Of a stretch of 64,000 nt of DNA, positions 46,290-55,637 are shown piece by piece. Source of the DNA: Pedobacter sp. (GTDB lineage Bacteria; Bacteroidota; Bacteroidia; Sphingobacteriales; Sphingobacteriaceae). The stretch covers positions 62,001 to 126,000 of the forward strand of contig SSFR01000001.1 in the NCBI GenBank assembly GCA_008015505.1, given 5' to 3'. Made by a program: the position numbers and the translations under genes. Every line of letters starts with the position of its first letter. Within the stretch, counting starts at the first letter, position 1. The notes beneath the pieces were generated by a model. That model searched no databases. It had not been told where the DNA came from and worked only from the letters and a program-made list of their open reading frames with translations.

Positions 46290-47285
46290 TCAGTCTCTTA
46301 TGTAGGGATAATCAGTTTGGATATATACATCCTTGTACAATTCCGATGGATCAGGATAAGGTGACTCCTCAGAGAAACGTACAGATTCCTCAACAATCTC
46401 TTTTACTTTCTTATCGATCTGCTCAAACCACACCTCATCAGCATATTTTTTACTCAAAATGCTTTTTTTAACCTCTTCAATCGGATCTTTTGCCTTATAA
46501 GTCTCAACTTCTTCCTTAGTACGATATTTTGCAGGGTCCGACATAGAATGTCCCTTGTATCGGTAAGTACGAATCTCTAAGAATGTAGGCCCTTCACCCG
46601 CACGAGCACGCTGCACCGCTTCATCCATTGCTTTATGAACAGCAACTGGGCTCATTCCATCCACTGGAGCACAAGGCATATCAAATCCTAAACCTATTTT
46701 GTAAATATCAGCCATATTGGTTGTTCTAGAAACAGATGTCCCCATAGCATAACCATTATTTTCACAAACGAAAATAACTGGCAACTTCCACAACATCGCC
46801 ATGTTAAAAGCCTCATTAAGGGCCCCTTGACGTACAGCACCGTCGCCCATATAGCATACATTGACATTGGTCGTGCCATTATATTTTTCAGCAAATGCAA
46901 TGCCCGCACCCAGTGGAATCTGACCACCAACAATACCATGACCACCAAAGAACTTATGCGCTTTACTAAACATGTGCATCGAGCCCCCCTTACCCTTAGA
47001 ACAACCTGTTACTTTACCATATAATTCTGCCATAACACTATTTGCAGATATTCCCTTAGCTAGGGCGTGCGCATGATCCCGATATGCAGTAATAATAGAA
47101 TCATCCTTTGTCAATACAGACATTGTTCCCGCAATTACAGCCTCTTGTCCGATATACAAATGACAAAATCCTCTAATTTTTTGCTGCCCATAAAGCTGAC
47201 CTGCTTTTTCTTCAAACTTGCGCATCAATAGCATCTGCTCATACCATTGCAAGTAAGTATCTTTTGTGATTTGTATTGAACTCAT
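46290..47285 (-). CDS. pdhA: Pyruvate dehydrogenase E1, alpha subunit
   Basis: A 331-residue thiamine-diphosphate dehydrogenase alpha chain. The ThDP motif starts MGDGAVRQGALNEAFNMA and ends CENNGYAMGT; the phosphorylation-loop region YRYKGHSMSDPA is also intact. It decarboxylates pyruvate with E1 beta (not in this operon) and E2 (the next gene). A full -7 match (TAAATTTG on the minus strand, 47310-47317) lies 24 bases upstream of the ATG; the ATG at 47285 fits it. Confidence 0.95.
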   Translation of the reverse strand: MSSIQITKDTYLQWYEQMLLMRKFEEKAGQLYGQQKIRGFCHLYIGQEAVIAGTMSVLTKDDSIITAYRDHAHALAKGISANSVMAELYGKVTGCSKGKGGSMHMFSKAHKFFGGHGIVGGQIPLGAGIAFAEKYNGTTNVNVCYMGDGAVRQGALNEAFNMAMLWKLPVIFVCENNGYAMGTSVSRTTNMADIYKIGLGFDMPCAPVDGMSPVAVHKAMDEAVQRARAGEGPTFLEIRTYRYKGHSMSDPAKYRTKEEVETYKAKDPIEEVKKSILSKKYADEVWFEQIDKKVKEIVEESVRFSEESPYPDPSELYKDVYIQTDYPYIRD

Positions 47286-47465
47286 GCGTCCTGAAAATTA
47301 TACGATCGGCAAATTTAGCCATAAATATCAAAAACATAGATAATGCATTGAAATGTATGGTAACCCTTTTTAGAGAGACAAAAGCATGGGTTTCGATTTT
47401 AAAAATTTGAAATTTTAAGTAGCTAAACTCAATCTAAAGAGGTTATTTCAGAAAAACAGCTTTGC

Positions 47466-47960
47466 TTAGACTTGAATAGTTTGTACCTTCTCAATCAAAC
47501 AAACCGCATAAGCAACCACGCCCTCCTCTCGACCAATAAAGCCCAGTTTCTCATTAGTGGTCGCTTTTATAGAAATGTCATCGACTATTATCCCTATGGC
47601 TTTTGCAATATTTTCTTTCATTTGAAGAACATGAGGATTTATCTTAGGGGCTTCTAAACAAATCATGGCATCGATATTACCAACACGCCACCCTTTTTCT
47701 TCTAAGAGAAGAACACATTCTTCCAATAAAGTCAAGCTACTAATCCCTTTCCAACGCTCATCCTGGTTCGAAAAATGATACCCAATATCCCTCAAATTTG
47801 CAGCTCCAAGCAATGCATCGCAAATGGCATGTAAAAGTACATCTGCATCCGAATGACCAAAAGCCCCAGCATGATGCTCAAGTTTCACCCCCCCCAGTAC
47901 AAAAGGGTGCTCACTTCGCAACTCATGAACATCAAATCCAAACCCAACTCTAATCTTCAT
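47466..47960 (-). CDS. ispF: 2-C-methyl-D-erythritol 2,4-cyclodiphosphate synthase
   Basis: A 164-residue IspF of the MEP isoprenoid pathway. Zn ligands Asp10 and His12 are in GFDVHEL, and the second block is FGHSDADVLLHAICDALLGA. The C-terminal region has the usual TNEKLGFIGREEGVVAYA. It follows porV by 12 bases on the same strand, so the two form an operon, although they have no functional link that I know. Confidence 0.96.
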   Translation of the reverse strand: MKIRVGFGFDVHELRSEHPFVLGGVKLEHHAGAFGHSDADVLLHAICDALLGAANLRDIGYHFSNQDERWKGISSLTLLEECVLLLEEKGWRVGNIDAMICLEAPKINPHVLQMKENIAKAIGIIVDDISIKATTNEKLGFIGREEGVVAYAVCLIEKVQTIQV

Positions 47961-47971
47961 TGTAAATTACA

Positions 47972-49117
47972 CTAAGACTTCTGACCCTTAACCCCTCCAA
48001 AATTAAGTGCGAGAGTAAAACGCAATGTTCGTGCTAAAGGACTTTTCTGAGGATTTGCCAAAATATACCCCACATCTAAACTAAAGGCCTGATAACGAAA
48101 CCCTGCCCCAGTTGTAAAATACTGCCTGTTTCCTATCGATGGGTCCTCATAGAGATAGCCCAAACGTAAAGCAAACTGTTGTTTTAACCAGTATTCCGCA
48201 CCTAAAGAATAGCTCATATCTTTAAGCTGATTAGATCCATCCGAAAAAGATTTAAAAATGGAAGAAACAGCAGAGCTATTTGGATCATAGCTAGCAACTA
48301 TTGGAACCAATAATTTATTAATATCCAAAGCAAACGTCAGCTTACTATCTGCATCAATATCCATTGTAGCTGCTCCACCTATCTTCAAATTCGTTGGCAA
48401 GCTATACTTCATACCATTGGTCGAATAGCTAATCTTGGGACCTATATTAGAAATATTTACACCAAAACTTAACTCCCCTGTTTTACCTAAAATTGTCGTT
48501 TCTGTTTTATAGTATCCAGATAGATCAACTGCAAAGCTCGTAGCTGGCTGAAGTTGTTGCCCATTAATAAATTGTCCATTACTAAAGCTCGACCGGAGAT
48601 ATCGAGCTGCAAGCCCAGCAGAGAAATTGTTCCCAAATTTCCTTGCAAAAGCAAAATCTACGGCAAGCTCATACGGGCTATAAGTACCTAAAGAATTCTG
48701 ATTAACATCCGTTAACTGAATACTTCCTAGTGAAAAATAACGCAAAGACCCTCCTATTGTATTCCGATCACTGATGCGGTGATAAGCTGACAAATAGGAT
48801 AAATTAATATCTGAAACTATATTTCTGAGCCAGGGAACATAAGAGAGACCTACACTAGTTGGATTTTCAGCAAATGCCAACTTAGACGGATTCCAATGAA
48901 TCGAACTTTCGTCTGGAGATATGGCTACTCCAGCATCACCCATCGCTCCTGATCGAGCATCAGGCGCAATTAGTAAAAAAGGGACACCCGTTTGAATTGT
49001 ATTTTGCTGCCTCCCGTCACTTGACGTTCCATTCCCTATTGATTGAGCATTCATGATAATGGGAGCTATAGTGCCCAACAGAACCAGCACCCCCCAAGAA
49101 AAGATTTTATCAAACAT
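47972..49117 (-). CDS. porV: Type IX secretion outer-membrane protein PorV
   Basis: A 381-residue outer-membrane beta-barrel (FadL-like fold). It has an N-terminal signal region, then TGVPFLLIAPDARSGAMGDA, the signature start of PorV/LptO, and alternating strands to the C-terminal Phe-rich end. PorV carries cargo with C-terminal T9SS signals from the translocon to the attachment complex that contains PorU. No porU lies between porV and gldJ here, in contrast to Flavobacterium. Transcribed away from gldJ, from a good promoter at 49213-49244. Confidence 0.92.
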   Translation of the reverse strand: MFDKIFSWGVLVLLGTIAPIIMNAQSIGNGTSSDGRQQNTIQTGVPFLLIAPDARSGAMGDAGVAISPDESSIHWNPSKLAFAENPTSVGLSYVPWLRNIVSDINLSYLSAYHRISDRNTIGGSLRYFSLGSIQLTDVNQNSLGTYSPYELAVDFAFARKFGNNFSAGLAARYLRSSFSNGQFINGQQLQPATSFAVDLSGYYKTETTILGKTGELSFGVNISNIGPKISYSTNGMKYSLPTNLKIGGAATMDIDADSKLTFALDINKLLVPIVASYDPNSSAVSSIFKSFSDGSNQLKDMSYSLGAEYWLKQQFALRLGYLYEDPSIGNRQYFTTGAGFRYQAFSLDVGYILANPQKSPLARTLRFTLALNFGGVKGQKS

Positions 49118-49212
49118 CTTTTAAATAATTTCAGTATGCGACCGATAATATGCGAAATTTTATTTCTTCATTACAAAAAGCAACCGGCAATATCCGCTTC
49201 AATTTTTTGATG

Positions 49213-49244
49213 CAAAGATAGTTTAGTTGTTTAACTAATCGCAA
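49213..49244 (-). promoter_or_regulatory. Promoter of porV
   Basis: On the minus strand: TTG (49242-49244), 21 bases, TATCTTTG (49213-49220), then CAT. This matches the Bacteroidota consensus TTG-N19-21-TAnnTTTG. It lies about 96 bases upstream of the porV ATG. Confidence 0.6.
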
Positions 49245-49570
49245 TTGAATATCATAACGGGCTAGTATATTGTTAAATTTATCCCCACAATTCACTGATC
49301 GGCCCTTTATTCGAATGAATATAATATATATTCCCAAAAAGATATAACATTATGAAAAAAAATTAATCCCCACATCTTATAGTTGAACATACACAACCAA
49401 TCGATCATTTTTTAACTAATCATTTTTATATTTTGTTCTTAACCCTTTATGTGTTAACTTTATATCTCGTAGTTACTTTGGCTGCAAAAACGCCTTACCC
49501 AAATGCAAATGTCATTGACAGCCAGATTAGTTGCGGATACTACCTCAGTGAGATTTTTTTTGAGAAAACG
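49245..49570. other. Divergent intergenic region before gldJ
   Basis: No gene supported here. It must contain the gldJ promoter; TTACTTTG at 49473-49480 is a one-mismatch -7 box, about 90 bases upstream of the ATG, with no TTG at the right distance. Reading frames that cross this stretch have no family signature. Confidence 0.4.
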
Positions 49571-51244
49571 ATGAAAAGAGCCCATAGTACCCTCATCTTA
49601 GCCCTCCTATTGTTTACTATTCTAGAATCTGGATGTAGCAATAAATCCGGCTCAGACCAAAGCTCGGCCAAAACTGGCAAGGCTTATAACAACAAATACA
49701 ATGGCGGATTCGAGGTCAATAAAAAATTCAAAACCATTGTCGGTCCAGGCTTAGTCCCCATTGAAGGAGGAACTTTTACCATGGGTGGATCCCTGAACCA
49801 AGACTTAGGTTATGGATTTGACAATATCAAAAGACGGGTTACTGTCGCGACATTCTACATGGATGAAACAGAAGTTGCCAATGTAGACTGGCTAGAATAC
49901 ATGTACTGGACAAGACAAAATTTCCCTGATGACTATGAGCAGTATTATAATACGCTACCGGACACCCTAGTTTGGAGAAAGCCTTTATCCTATAATGAAC
50001 CATTCGTAAATAATTATTTGCGACACCCGGCTTATCAAGACTATCCCGTAGTTGGAGTGACCTGGGAACAAGCAACTGCATATTGCAAATGGCGCACCGA
50101 TCGTGTGAATGAAGAAATATTACGGGACCATGGCTATCTCATAGATTATAAAACCATGGCTAGTGGAGGTAAAGGAGGGAAAAATGCAGCCTCTGCAAAA
50201 CCAAGTGGGGAGCCCTTCAATACAGATATTTACCTCAATGGTCAATATCAAGGCGAAGGTATCGATGGGAAAAATATGAAACCCGATTTAAGACCATCAG
50301 CCACCGCTAGCGGGGAGAAGGGCAAACGTGCCCCTAAGCGCCCCATTCGGCTTGAAGACGGAGAAATATTACAACCTTATCGCTTGCCAACAGAAGCAGA
50401 GTGGGAGTATGCAGCGCTAGCACTAATTGGCAATAGTAATTATGAAAACATAGAAGATGGTAAAATATATCCTTGGACTGGGTTAGGAGTACGCTCTCCA
50501 CAAAAAGGAACCCAAGGACTAATACTAGCTAACTTCAAGAGAGGGGAGGGCGATAATATGGGTGTTGGCGGATACCTGAACGATAAAGCCGACATCACAG
50601 CCCCTGTTCGAAGCTATCTTCCCAATGATTTTGGTTTATATAACATGGCTGGTAATGTCAACGAATGGGTAGGGGATGTGTACAGAGTACTATCCTATGA
50701 AGATTTTGAAGATTTCAATCCTTATCGAGGTAATCAGTTTGTCAACAAACGCCTGGCAGATAAAAGCAAGGGGCTATTTGCTAAAGACAAATACGGAAGA
50801 GCAATAGAAGACCCCGCAAAATCTGGCAAAAAACAACCATGGGCTGAAGTAGAAAGTGAGAATAACCCTAAAAAAGACTCTTCAGCTGTAGCTGCACGCT
50901 TACCTAGCGCCATTGCAGGAAAACCATACAATCCCGACCTCAGAGGATATGCCGATAGCATTCAAAACACTTTATACGGAATAACTTCACTGGTTAACGA
51001 TAGATCTCGCGTTTACAAAGGTGGTTCTTGGAATGATCGGGCTTACTGGCTTAATCCAGCCGTACGTCGATACTTACAGCAAGATGAGTCAAGTGCTGAA
51101 ATTGGATTCAGATGTGCCATGTCTTTTGTTGGTGCTCCGGAAATTAACACGAAAAACAAACCTCATTTCAAAAGTCCATCGAATGCCAAAACTTCCGTTT
51201 CAAAATCCCGAAAGAACGCAGCAAAAGGCGGCTCCTGGAAGTAA
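49571..51244 (+). CDS. gldJ: Gliding motility lipoprotein GldJ
   Basis: About 557 residues from the ATG at 49571. It has a lipoprotein signal peptide (MKRAHSTLILALLLF, lipobox LESGC, acylated Cys22), then a formylglycine-generating-enzyme (SUMF1) fold: IEGGTFTMGG, YPVVGVTWEQATAYCKW, RLPTEAEWEYAA, NDFGLYNMAGNVNEWVGD, and RVYKGGSWNDRAYWL near the end. GldJ stabilises the T9SS motor components. The track of open reading continues upstream to 49433, but the lipobox fixes the start at 49571. A 12-bp hairpin follows the gene. Confidence 0.9.
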   Translation: MKRAHSTLILALLLFTILESGCSNKSGSDQSSAKTGKAYNNKYNGGFEVNKKFKTIVGPGLVPIEGGTFTMGGSLNQDLGYGFDNIKRRVTVATFYMDETEVANVDWLEYMYWTRQNFPDDYEQYYNTLPDTLVWRKPLSYNEPFVNNYLRHPAYQDYPVVGVTWEQATAYCKWRTDRVNEEILRDHGYLIDYKTMASGGKGGKNAASAKPSGEPFNTDIYLNGQYQGEGIDGKNMKPDLRPSATASGEKGKRAPKRPIRLEDGEILQPYRLPTEAEWEYAALALIGNSNYENIEDGKIYPWTGLGVRSPQKGTQGLILANFKRGEGDNMGVGGYLNDKADITAPVRSYLPNDFGLYNMAGNVNEWVGDVYRVLSYEDFEDFNPYRGNQFVNKRLADKSKGLFAKDKYGRAIEDPAKSGKKQPWAEVESENNPKKDSSAVAARLPSAIAGKPYNPDLRGYADSIQNTLYGITSLVNDRSRVYKGGSWNDRAYWLNPAVRRYLQQDESSAEIGFRCAMSFVGAPEINTKNKPHFKSPSNAKTSVSKSRKNAAKGGSWK

Positions 51245-51279
51245 ATTGGGGCTAATTACTCTTTAATCCAAAGATATAA

Positions 51280-51314
51280 AGCTACTCTTGAGGATATCTT
51301 TATCAAGAGTAGCT
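51280..51314. terminator. Hairpin after gldJ
   Basis: AGCTACTCTTGA (51280-51291) pairs with TCAAGAGTAGCT (51303-51314), a perfect 12-bp stem with an 11-base loop, between gldJ and the convergent broken receptor gene. Probable terminator for gldJ; the T tail is weak. Confidence 0.65.
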
Positions 51315-51329
51315 AGGTTCTCAGCTCCA

Positions 51330-53504
51330 TTATAAAGCAAAATAAACAGAAAGATTTATCACCCGCCCATCGATGGGACCCCAAAGTGGCTTAAACTGTG
51401 GATTAGTGATCGGACCTACAAATAAGTCCTCCGACTTCGACTGTCTGAAATCTCCCAAGTTCTCGCAATTCAATACCAAACTAATACGCTTAAACTTTCG
51501 CTCGATCATACTTGCAAAAAGCGGATAGTCTTGAACTTTTTGATCAGCATATATATACTGGTTCGCTATATAGCTTTGTTCCAACCCGAAACGCCACTTA
51601 TTCTCGATTTCATAAGATAAAGTTGATGAAAGTTTATCTTGCGGACTAAACGGAATATATACCTGAATCCCTAATCCTTTTTGCTTAGAGATGGTATGAT
51701 TATATCCAAAATATAATGCCCAACCCCCAATTCCTAAACGGACATATGTATCTGTGCCTATCATATTCACTTTATAATCCCCATTTGCCAACTCATACCA
51801 GCTACCCACTGCTACTACTTGTATGGGATGATCAATAGTTGTATAATAAAAAGCCTGATTCAGCTGTAAGAATATCCTATCAGCAATTAATGTATGGTAA
51901 TTCATGTCAAAATTGATACCAACGGATTGTTCTGACTTTACCGAACTATTAATAGGCAAGAAATTATTATAGTTTGTCACCAATTCAACATCTTGGGTAA
52001 AAACATTGGGCGTTTTATATCCCAAACTACTACTAATATGGACAGACCAATACGTATTCGGCTTCAGCAAAAATGCGATACGCGGGAGCAAAAAATGACC
52101 AAACTGATTATGAAAATCGGCACGCAACCCTCCTTCAACCAATACTTTCGGACTAATTTTCCAGTCATTTTGCGCAAAAAAACCTAGTGTAGCGTAAGAA
52201 TAATCACCCAACAAACTAGCTATACCAAAATCTTTTGTAAACTGCTCTGTATTCCAATTAGCCCCTATAATGAAATCATTGTTCTTCAACTTAAATAAAT
52301 CAGATACTTCATGTTAAGAGGAAAATTGCCTGCCCGAAAATAATGCCTGATTAGTCTCAATACTTCGTTTAAAACCACTTGCGCTTCCTTTGATTGTAAG
52401 GTATTACTAGTTGACAAAGAAGCGTCCACATGATAGTCAAAAGTATTCCGATAGGTTTTATTTCTTTCAAAATACATATGATTATTATCTGACTGCTGAT
52501 ACTAAGTAACCATATCCCCACCTAACCGGTTCTCATATAAACCAGAATAGCCCATACTTGCTTTCATCCGTTTATTAAGTGTGTAAAATAGCTTTGGATG
52601 AATGAGATAATACCGCACATCGGGCACATCACTCAATCCGTCTCCATTCACATCAATTGCTTTTTGCTGGGTGGTTGCAGCAAACAAAGTCACGCCCCAC
52701 CGACCAAATTTGCTAGCATAATATCCATTCACATTATTCTCTTGTAATGTAGATCGATTCAGGGTAAAAGAAAGCTCAGGCTGGTCAGCAGGTGTCTTAG
52801 AAATAAGGTTAATAATCCCAGCAATAGCTCCACCACCATATAAAGTAGAGGCTGTACCCTTAATAATTTTAACTTGTTTGAGATCTAAAGGGAGAATTTG
52901 CAATACTCCAAAATTACCAGAGAAGCCTTCATACAAAGGCAAGCCATCCCTTAATATTTGTGTGTACTTACCATCCAAGCCTTGCATCCGAACAGCAGTT
53001 CCTGCACTCACTGCTGAGGTTTGCTGAAGATGAATCACCGAAAGATCCCCTAGCAAACTCGAAATATTCCCCGGCTTAATGGTGTTTTCTTCATTAATAT
53101 CATCCAAACCGAGAACCTCTACCTTCATTGGAAGGTCCTCAATACGAGTATTGGTTCGGGTAGAAGCGATTACCACCTCTTCTAAAGCATTGCAATCATT
53201 AGGCAAAAGATTAATCTGATATACTTTGCTAACATCTGCCACGGGAAAATCAAACTCCAACACTTTTTTGGGTATCCGATATAAGAGCATACGACAACTT
53301 GTTTCCCTCTCGGAATATCGAACAATGTAACTTGTCCGGATGCATCGGTACTAGCAGCTATTTTAGTATTTCGAATAGCCACAGATGCACCTATCAATGT
53401 TTCCTTAGTTATAAACTATCTCGAAGAGCAACACGTAAGGACGAAGTTTGGGCGATGCCCTTAATTGAAACAAGAAGCAAACTCGCAAAGATGATCTTTT
53501 TCAT
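51330..53504 (-). pseudogene. TonB-dependent receptor, multiply broken
   Basis: The frame pieces rebuild a TonB-dependent outer-membrane receptor. From the ATG at 53504 there is a signal peptide (MKKIIFASLLLVSIKGIAQ), then a frame change near 53412; a CarboxypepD-regulatory-like fragment (SVAIRNTKIAASTDASGQV); another frame change near 53285; the plug domain (NISSLLGDLSVIHLQQ, VRMQGLDGKYTQILRDGLPL, GTASTLYGGGAIAGIINLIS); an in-frame TAG at 52502-52504; another frame change near 52400; a stop at about 52313; and barrel strands to the C-terminal SVYFAL. At least five lesions, so it is dead rather than a sequencing artefact. Substrate unknown. It begins 28 bases after the fused E1 gene. Confidence 0.85.
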
Positions 53505-53532
53505 ACTGCATAAGGTAAGTTGCGCACCCTAA

Positions 53533-55530
53533 TCAATAAGCCAATAATTTTTTTATGGCATCCTCCAAACGCGAATTAGCTAAAAAACGATCCTCCAACA
53601 CTTTGTTGGTTGGGATTGCTGTATCTAAACTAGCGCAACGAATAATGGGTGCATCTAAGTCCTGAAAACAATGTTCAACAATATAAGCGCTGATTTCCGA
53701 GCCAAAGCCACTAGTCAGGGTATCTTCGTGTAGGACTAATACCTTTCCCGTATGCTTAACTGTTGTCTCTACCGCCTCCTTGTCCCAGGGTTGTAGACTT
53801 CGTAAATCGAGAATATCTGCTGAAATATCGGGATGCTTATCAACATATTCCAAGGCCCAATGCACACCCAAGCCATATGTAATTATACTACACTGATTGC
53901 CTGACTTAACTAATCTAGCCTTACCAATTTCAACACGATAACTGGTCTCTGGGATGGGTTCCGAAATATTACGATACAGATATTTATGTTCAAAATAGAT
54001 TACGGGATTTGGGTCCTCAATAGCAGCTAATAGCAGGCCCTTCGCATCCGAAGGAAAAGCTGGATAAACCACTTTAAGACCTGGCGTTTTGGTAAACCAG
54101 GCTTCGTTACTTTGTGAATGAAAAGGCCCCGCACCGGTACCCGCACCAGTAGGCATGCGTATCACTACATCAGCCTTTTCTCCCCAACGATAATGCGTTT
54201 TTGCCAGATTATTCACAATCTGATTAAACCCACAAGTGACAAAGTCTGCAAATTGCATCTCCATAATTGCTTTATATCCATTAATGGATAACCCCAAAGC
54301 TGCTCCCACAACAGCAGACTCGCAAATAGGAGTATTACGAACCCGGTCCTTGCCAAACTCTTCTACAAAACCCTGGGTAATTTTAAAGGCGCCTCCATAT
54401 TCGGCAATATCTTGCCCCATGATAACTAAATTGGGGTAATGCTGCATTCCTTGGCGTAAACCTTCACTAATGGCATCTAAGTAGCGTTTATCTGATTTTT
54501 TAGTATCCTGTACCTGATCAATATCCCCAAAGGGGCTTTGAGTAGGGACCATTGCATACATATCTTGTAGCTCTATTTCATTAGTACTTACTGGGTTATC
54601 ATTTTCCTCGAAAGCCAGTTCTACAGCTTGATCAATCTCTTGCTTGCATTCTGACTTCATATTGTTGATTTCCTCTTGGCTTAAAACACCTTTTTCAAGA
54701 ATATACTTTTCGAAGTTTAGTAATGGATCTTTTTTTGTCCATTCCTCCAATAAAACTGGGGGAACATACTTAACGCCGGAAGCTTCCTCATGCCCACGCA
54801 TCCTAAAAGTCATGCACTCTACCAAAATAGGCCGTGGATTTAATCGAATACTTTCTGCAATGCCATGCAGGGTATGATACACTTCCAAAATATTATTCCC
54901 ATCGATCTGATGGCCCTCCATCCCATATCCAACAGCGCGATCAACCAAATCTTTGCATCGATATTGCTCATTAGTAGGCGTAGAAAGACCATAACCATTA
55001 TTCTCAATGATAAAAATCACTGGTAAATCCCAAACCGAGGCCAAGTTTAAAGCTTCATGAAAATCACCTTCACTCGTAGCACCCTCACCCGTAAATACCA
55101 GTGTTGCGCGATGATCATTTCTTAACATGCCAGCAAGCGCTATCCCATCAGCCAGTGCCAACTGTGGCCCTAGATGAGAGATCATCCCAACGATTTTATA
55201 CTCCTGGGTCCCAAAATGGAAAGAGCGATCCCTCCCTTTAGTAAAGCCTGATTTTTTGCCCTGCCACTGGGCCATTAGCTTGATTAAAGGGATATCGCGC
55301 GTGGTAAAAACACCCAAATTGCGATGCATTGGTAAGATATACTCATCGGCCTCCATGGCTAGTGCAGCTCCTACAGCAATTGCTTCCTGGCCTATACCTG
55401 AAAACCATTTGCCAATACGGCCTTGTCGTAATAAAATGAGCATTTTTTCCTCGATCATGCGAGGTTTAAGCATGCGCTTATAAAATGTAATAAGTGATTG
55501 ATTGCTTAGTTTTTTGGATTCGAAGTTCAT
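53533..55530 (-). CDS. 2-oxoacid dehydrogenase E1, alpha and beta fused
   Basis: A 665-residue fusion of E1 alpha (residues about 1-325) and E1 beta (about 345-665). The alpha half carries the ThDP motif GEGATSEGDFHEALNLA...ENNGYG, with GHEEASG instead of the pyruvate-type YRYKGHSMSDP, and the beta half has YGGAFKITQGFVEEFGKDRV and RMPTGAGTGAGPFHSQSNE. The branched-chain alpha-keto acid dehydrogenase is the best guess; fusion of the two E1 chains is known in Bacteroidota. It lies upstream of the broken TonB receptor on the same strand. No dedicated E2 or E3 is near. Confidence 0.9.
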   Translation of the reverse strand: MNFESKKLSNQSLITFYKRMLKPRMIEEKMLILLRQGRIGKWFSGIGQEAIAVGAALAMEADEYILPMHRNLGVFTTRDIPLIKLMAQWQGKKSGFTKGRDRSFHFGTQEYKIVGMISHLGPQLALADGIALAGMLRNDHRATLVFTGEGATSEGDFHEALNLASVWDLPVIFIIENNGYGLSTPTNEQYRCKDLVDRAVGYGMEGHQIDGNNILEVYHTLHGIAESIRLNPRPILVECMTFRMRGHEEASGVKYVPPVLLEEWTKKDPLLNFEKYILEKGVLSQEEINNMKSECKQEIDQAVELAFEENDNPVSTNEIELQDMYAMVPTQSPFGDIDQVQDTKKSDKRYLDAISEGLRQGMQHYPNLVIMGQDIAEYGGAFKITQGFVEEFGKDRVRNTPICESAVVGAALGLSINGYKAIMEMQFADFVTCGFNQIVNNLAKTHYRWGEKADVVIRMPTGAGTGAGPFHSQSNEAWFTKTPGLKVVYPAFPSDAKGLLLAAIEDPNPVIYFEHKYLYRNISEPIPETSYRVEIGKARLVKSGNQCSIITYGLGVHWALEYVDKHPDISADILDLRSLQPWDKEAVETTVKHTGKVLVLHEDTLTSGFGSEISAYIVEHCFQDLDAPIIRCASLDTAIPTNKVLEDRFLANSRLEDAIKKLLAY

Positions 55531-55571
55531 TAGGCTTAACGGATTTTAAAGCCATCAAGATGTGAAAAAGA

Positions 55572-55623
55572 ACTGAGCTTGTTTAGAATTTATTTCATGA
55601 AATAAATTCTAAACAAGCTCAGT
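55572..55623. terminator. 52-bp perfect palindrome
   Basis: Arms 55572-55597 and 55598-55623 are exact 26-base reverse complements with no spacer (left arm starts ACTGAGCTTGTTTAGAATTT). It sits between the rsmI-like gene, whose stop is at 55638, and the start of the fused E1, both on the minus strand. It probably ends the rsmI transcript or works as a processing signal for E1; as DNA it could also extrude a cruciform. Confidence 0.6.
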
Positions 55624-55637
55624 GATAAACAGGAAAC

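Noticed and set aside
49131-49337. 68-residue reading frame on the minus strand upstream of porV
   Set aside because: It overlaps the porV promoter, has no recognisable features, and has no homology that I can see.
49433-49570. 46-residue extension of GldJ
   Set aside because: A lipoprotein signal peptide with lipobox starts at 49571.
51330-53397. The separate pieces of the TonB receptor as individual genes
   Set aside because: They are consecutive parts of one receptor in changing frames and have no starts of their own.
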